Below, piece by piece: positions 4,904 through 5,324 of a DNA stretch of 5,324 nucleotides. A program made the position numbers and the translations under genes. This DNA comes from Alphaproteobacteria bacterium (lineage in GTDB: Bacteria > Pseudomonadota > Alphaproteobacteria > Rs-D84). How positions within the stretch are numbered: the first letter of the stretch is position 1; each line of letters opens with the position of its first letter. Below the pieces are notes generated by a model. The model saw only the letters and a program-made list of their open reading frames with translations. It ran no database searches and was not told where the DNA came from. Location: NCBI GenBank assembly GCA_024402835.1, contig JAKSSZ010000047.1, forward strand, positions 1 through 5,324. Direction: 5' to 3'.

Positions 4904-5324
4904 TTATTCGTTTCCACGTCCTCCAGATAAAAATGCACCCATTTGTCCCAATCTGTCATCTGTTGCGTTTCCCCCAGGACCACCACCACCAAGATGAGAT
5001 GGAACATAAACTTTTTTTACGGGATTTGGTAAAAATATAGTTTTTGCATCTGCTTGATATGATATAAATTTATCAATGATAATGCTGTGCGGAAAGGTTT
5101 TGCATAGAAACATATTATCTATATCTAAACTGCCACCTAATAGTAATGGTATTCTAAAACGTATAGATAAATTGTCTGGTATAGATTTTCCGGTTACTAA
5201 ATTAATAAATTCGTCTTCAAATAGTCCCATAAATGAAATATCTTCAACAGAATCAGTTAACGACGATATAAATTTTTTTCGTATATCTTTATATGTTTGA
5301 AACCAGTCTTCAGCCAAACAGGTT
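4904..5324 (-). CDS. Unrecognised protein, C-terminal part (partial, N-terminus beyond the window); possible degenerate HNH-like/toxin-type domain
   Basis: The frame is open from the window edge to a TAA at 4906-4904, giving 139 complete codons. The TTG at 5317 can be read as a start, but it lacks support and the frame continues upstream as T-C-L-A-E-D-W, so the gene probably extends outside. The sequence has a polar helical first part (WFQTYKDIRKKF), then RFRIPLLLGGSLDIDNMFL, then FPHSIIIDKFI, and ends in a glycine-rich tail (SHLGGGGPGGNATDDRLGQM). The IPLxxGGxxxxxNM core resembles the DHIIPLSLGG..N[LM] segment of HNH/endonuclease VII-fold toxins. The histidines expected before IPL are replaced by Phe-Arg, so nuclease activity is doubtful. 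It is followed after one base by a SUKH-like gene, as a toxin C-terminus is often followed by its immunity gene. I do not recognise the family; a plain conserved hypothetical is equally possible. Confidence 0.6.
   Translation of the reverse strand, partial: TCLAEDWFQTYKDIRKKFISSLTDSVEDISFMGLFEDEFINLVTGKSIPDNLSIRFRIPLLLGGSLDIDNMFLCKTFPHSIIIDKFISYQADAKTIFLPNPVKKVYVPSHLGGGGPGGNATDDRLGQMGAFLSGGRGNE
4913..4915 (-). promoter_or_regulatory. Ribosome binding site (GGA) for the SUKH-like gene
   Basis: GGAAAC, whose GGA occupies 4915-4913 on the - strand, lies 10 bases ahead of the ATG at 4902, within the last codons of the upstream gene. The spacing is identical to that of the next gene in the operon, supporting the 4902 start over the far-upstream one at 5007. 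Confidence 0.4.

Noticed and set aside
4468..5007. Long version (179 aa) of the SUKH-like gene starting at 5007
   Set aside because: The first 35 residues overlap the end of the upstream gene in another frame and look unlike a SUKH start. The ATG at 4902 sits right after the upstream stop with a GGA at 10 bases.
5315..5317. TTG at 5317 as the true start of the right-edge gene
   Set aside because: The frame stays open to the window edge and no upstream sequence is available to judge a start, so the gene is treated as partial.

Overview
This window is AT-rich DNA from a diderm (two-membrane) bacterium. It most likely comes from an alphaproteobacterium, plausibly one of the uncultured, host-associated, AT-rich lineages. 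Three things point there. The RarA C-terminal region (SGQ..FPEGM followed by RGFEREIKKRLEYW) reads like alphaproteobacterial RarA. A small ribbon-helix-helix protein has the GHQTSISLE pattern of the RHH_4 family (PF13467), which is typical of that class. An apolipoprotein N-acyltransferase and two proteins with an outer-membrane-type C-terminal Phe indicate a Gram-negative envelope. The lineage is an inference; no rRNA is present. No gene here ends in TGA, no TGA is read through in the genes called, and Trp is encoded by TGG, so the standard code fits.

Layout. Positions 1-158 (+) hold the last codons of a probable outer-membrane beta-barrel gene. It is followed 27 bp later by a second, complete one (186-1034, +). 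That gene meets rarA (1031-2287, -) tail to tail, with both stop codons inside one TTAA. From the short rarA / ybeY intergenic region, a single long gene runs rightwards (2369-4315, +). It encodes a YbeY endoribonuclease fused in frame to Lnt. In many proteobacteria ybeY, a corC-like gene and lnt are neighbours, so this is a plausible gene-order-derived fusion with the corC-like gene missing from the junction. A perfect extended -10 box (TGTTATAAT) overlaps the most upstream ATG at 2315, which argues that translation starts at 2369.

The right end (4251-5324) is a leftward operon of three tightly packed genes. The first is a partial unrecognised gene that runs off the window edge; it has an IPL..GG..DNM core and a glycine-rich tail. 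The second is a SUKH/SMI1-KNR4-like protein. The third is a small ribbon-helix-helix protein whose last codons overlap the 3' end of the ybeY-lnt fusion by 65 bp on the opposite strand. SUKH proteins are often immunity proteins of polymorphic toxins, so this end may be a toxin/immunity-type module, but the toxin half is not proven.

The main points of interest are the YbeY-Lnt fusion, the A7 run exactly at its junction (a site for slippage or an assembly error), the start-site correction, and the SUKH-containing operon. There is no rRNA, tRNA, CRISPR array or insertion sequence in the window, and no gene-free stretch longer than 300 bases.
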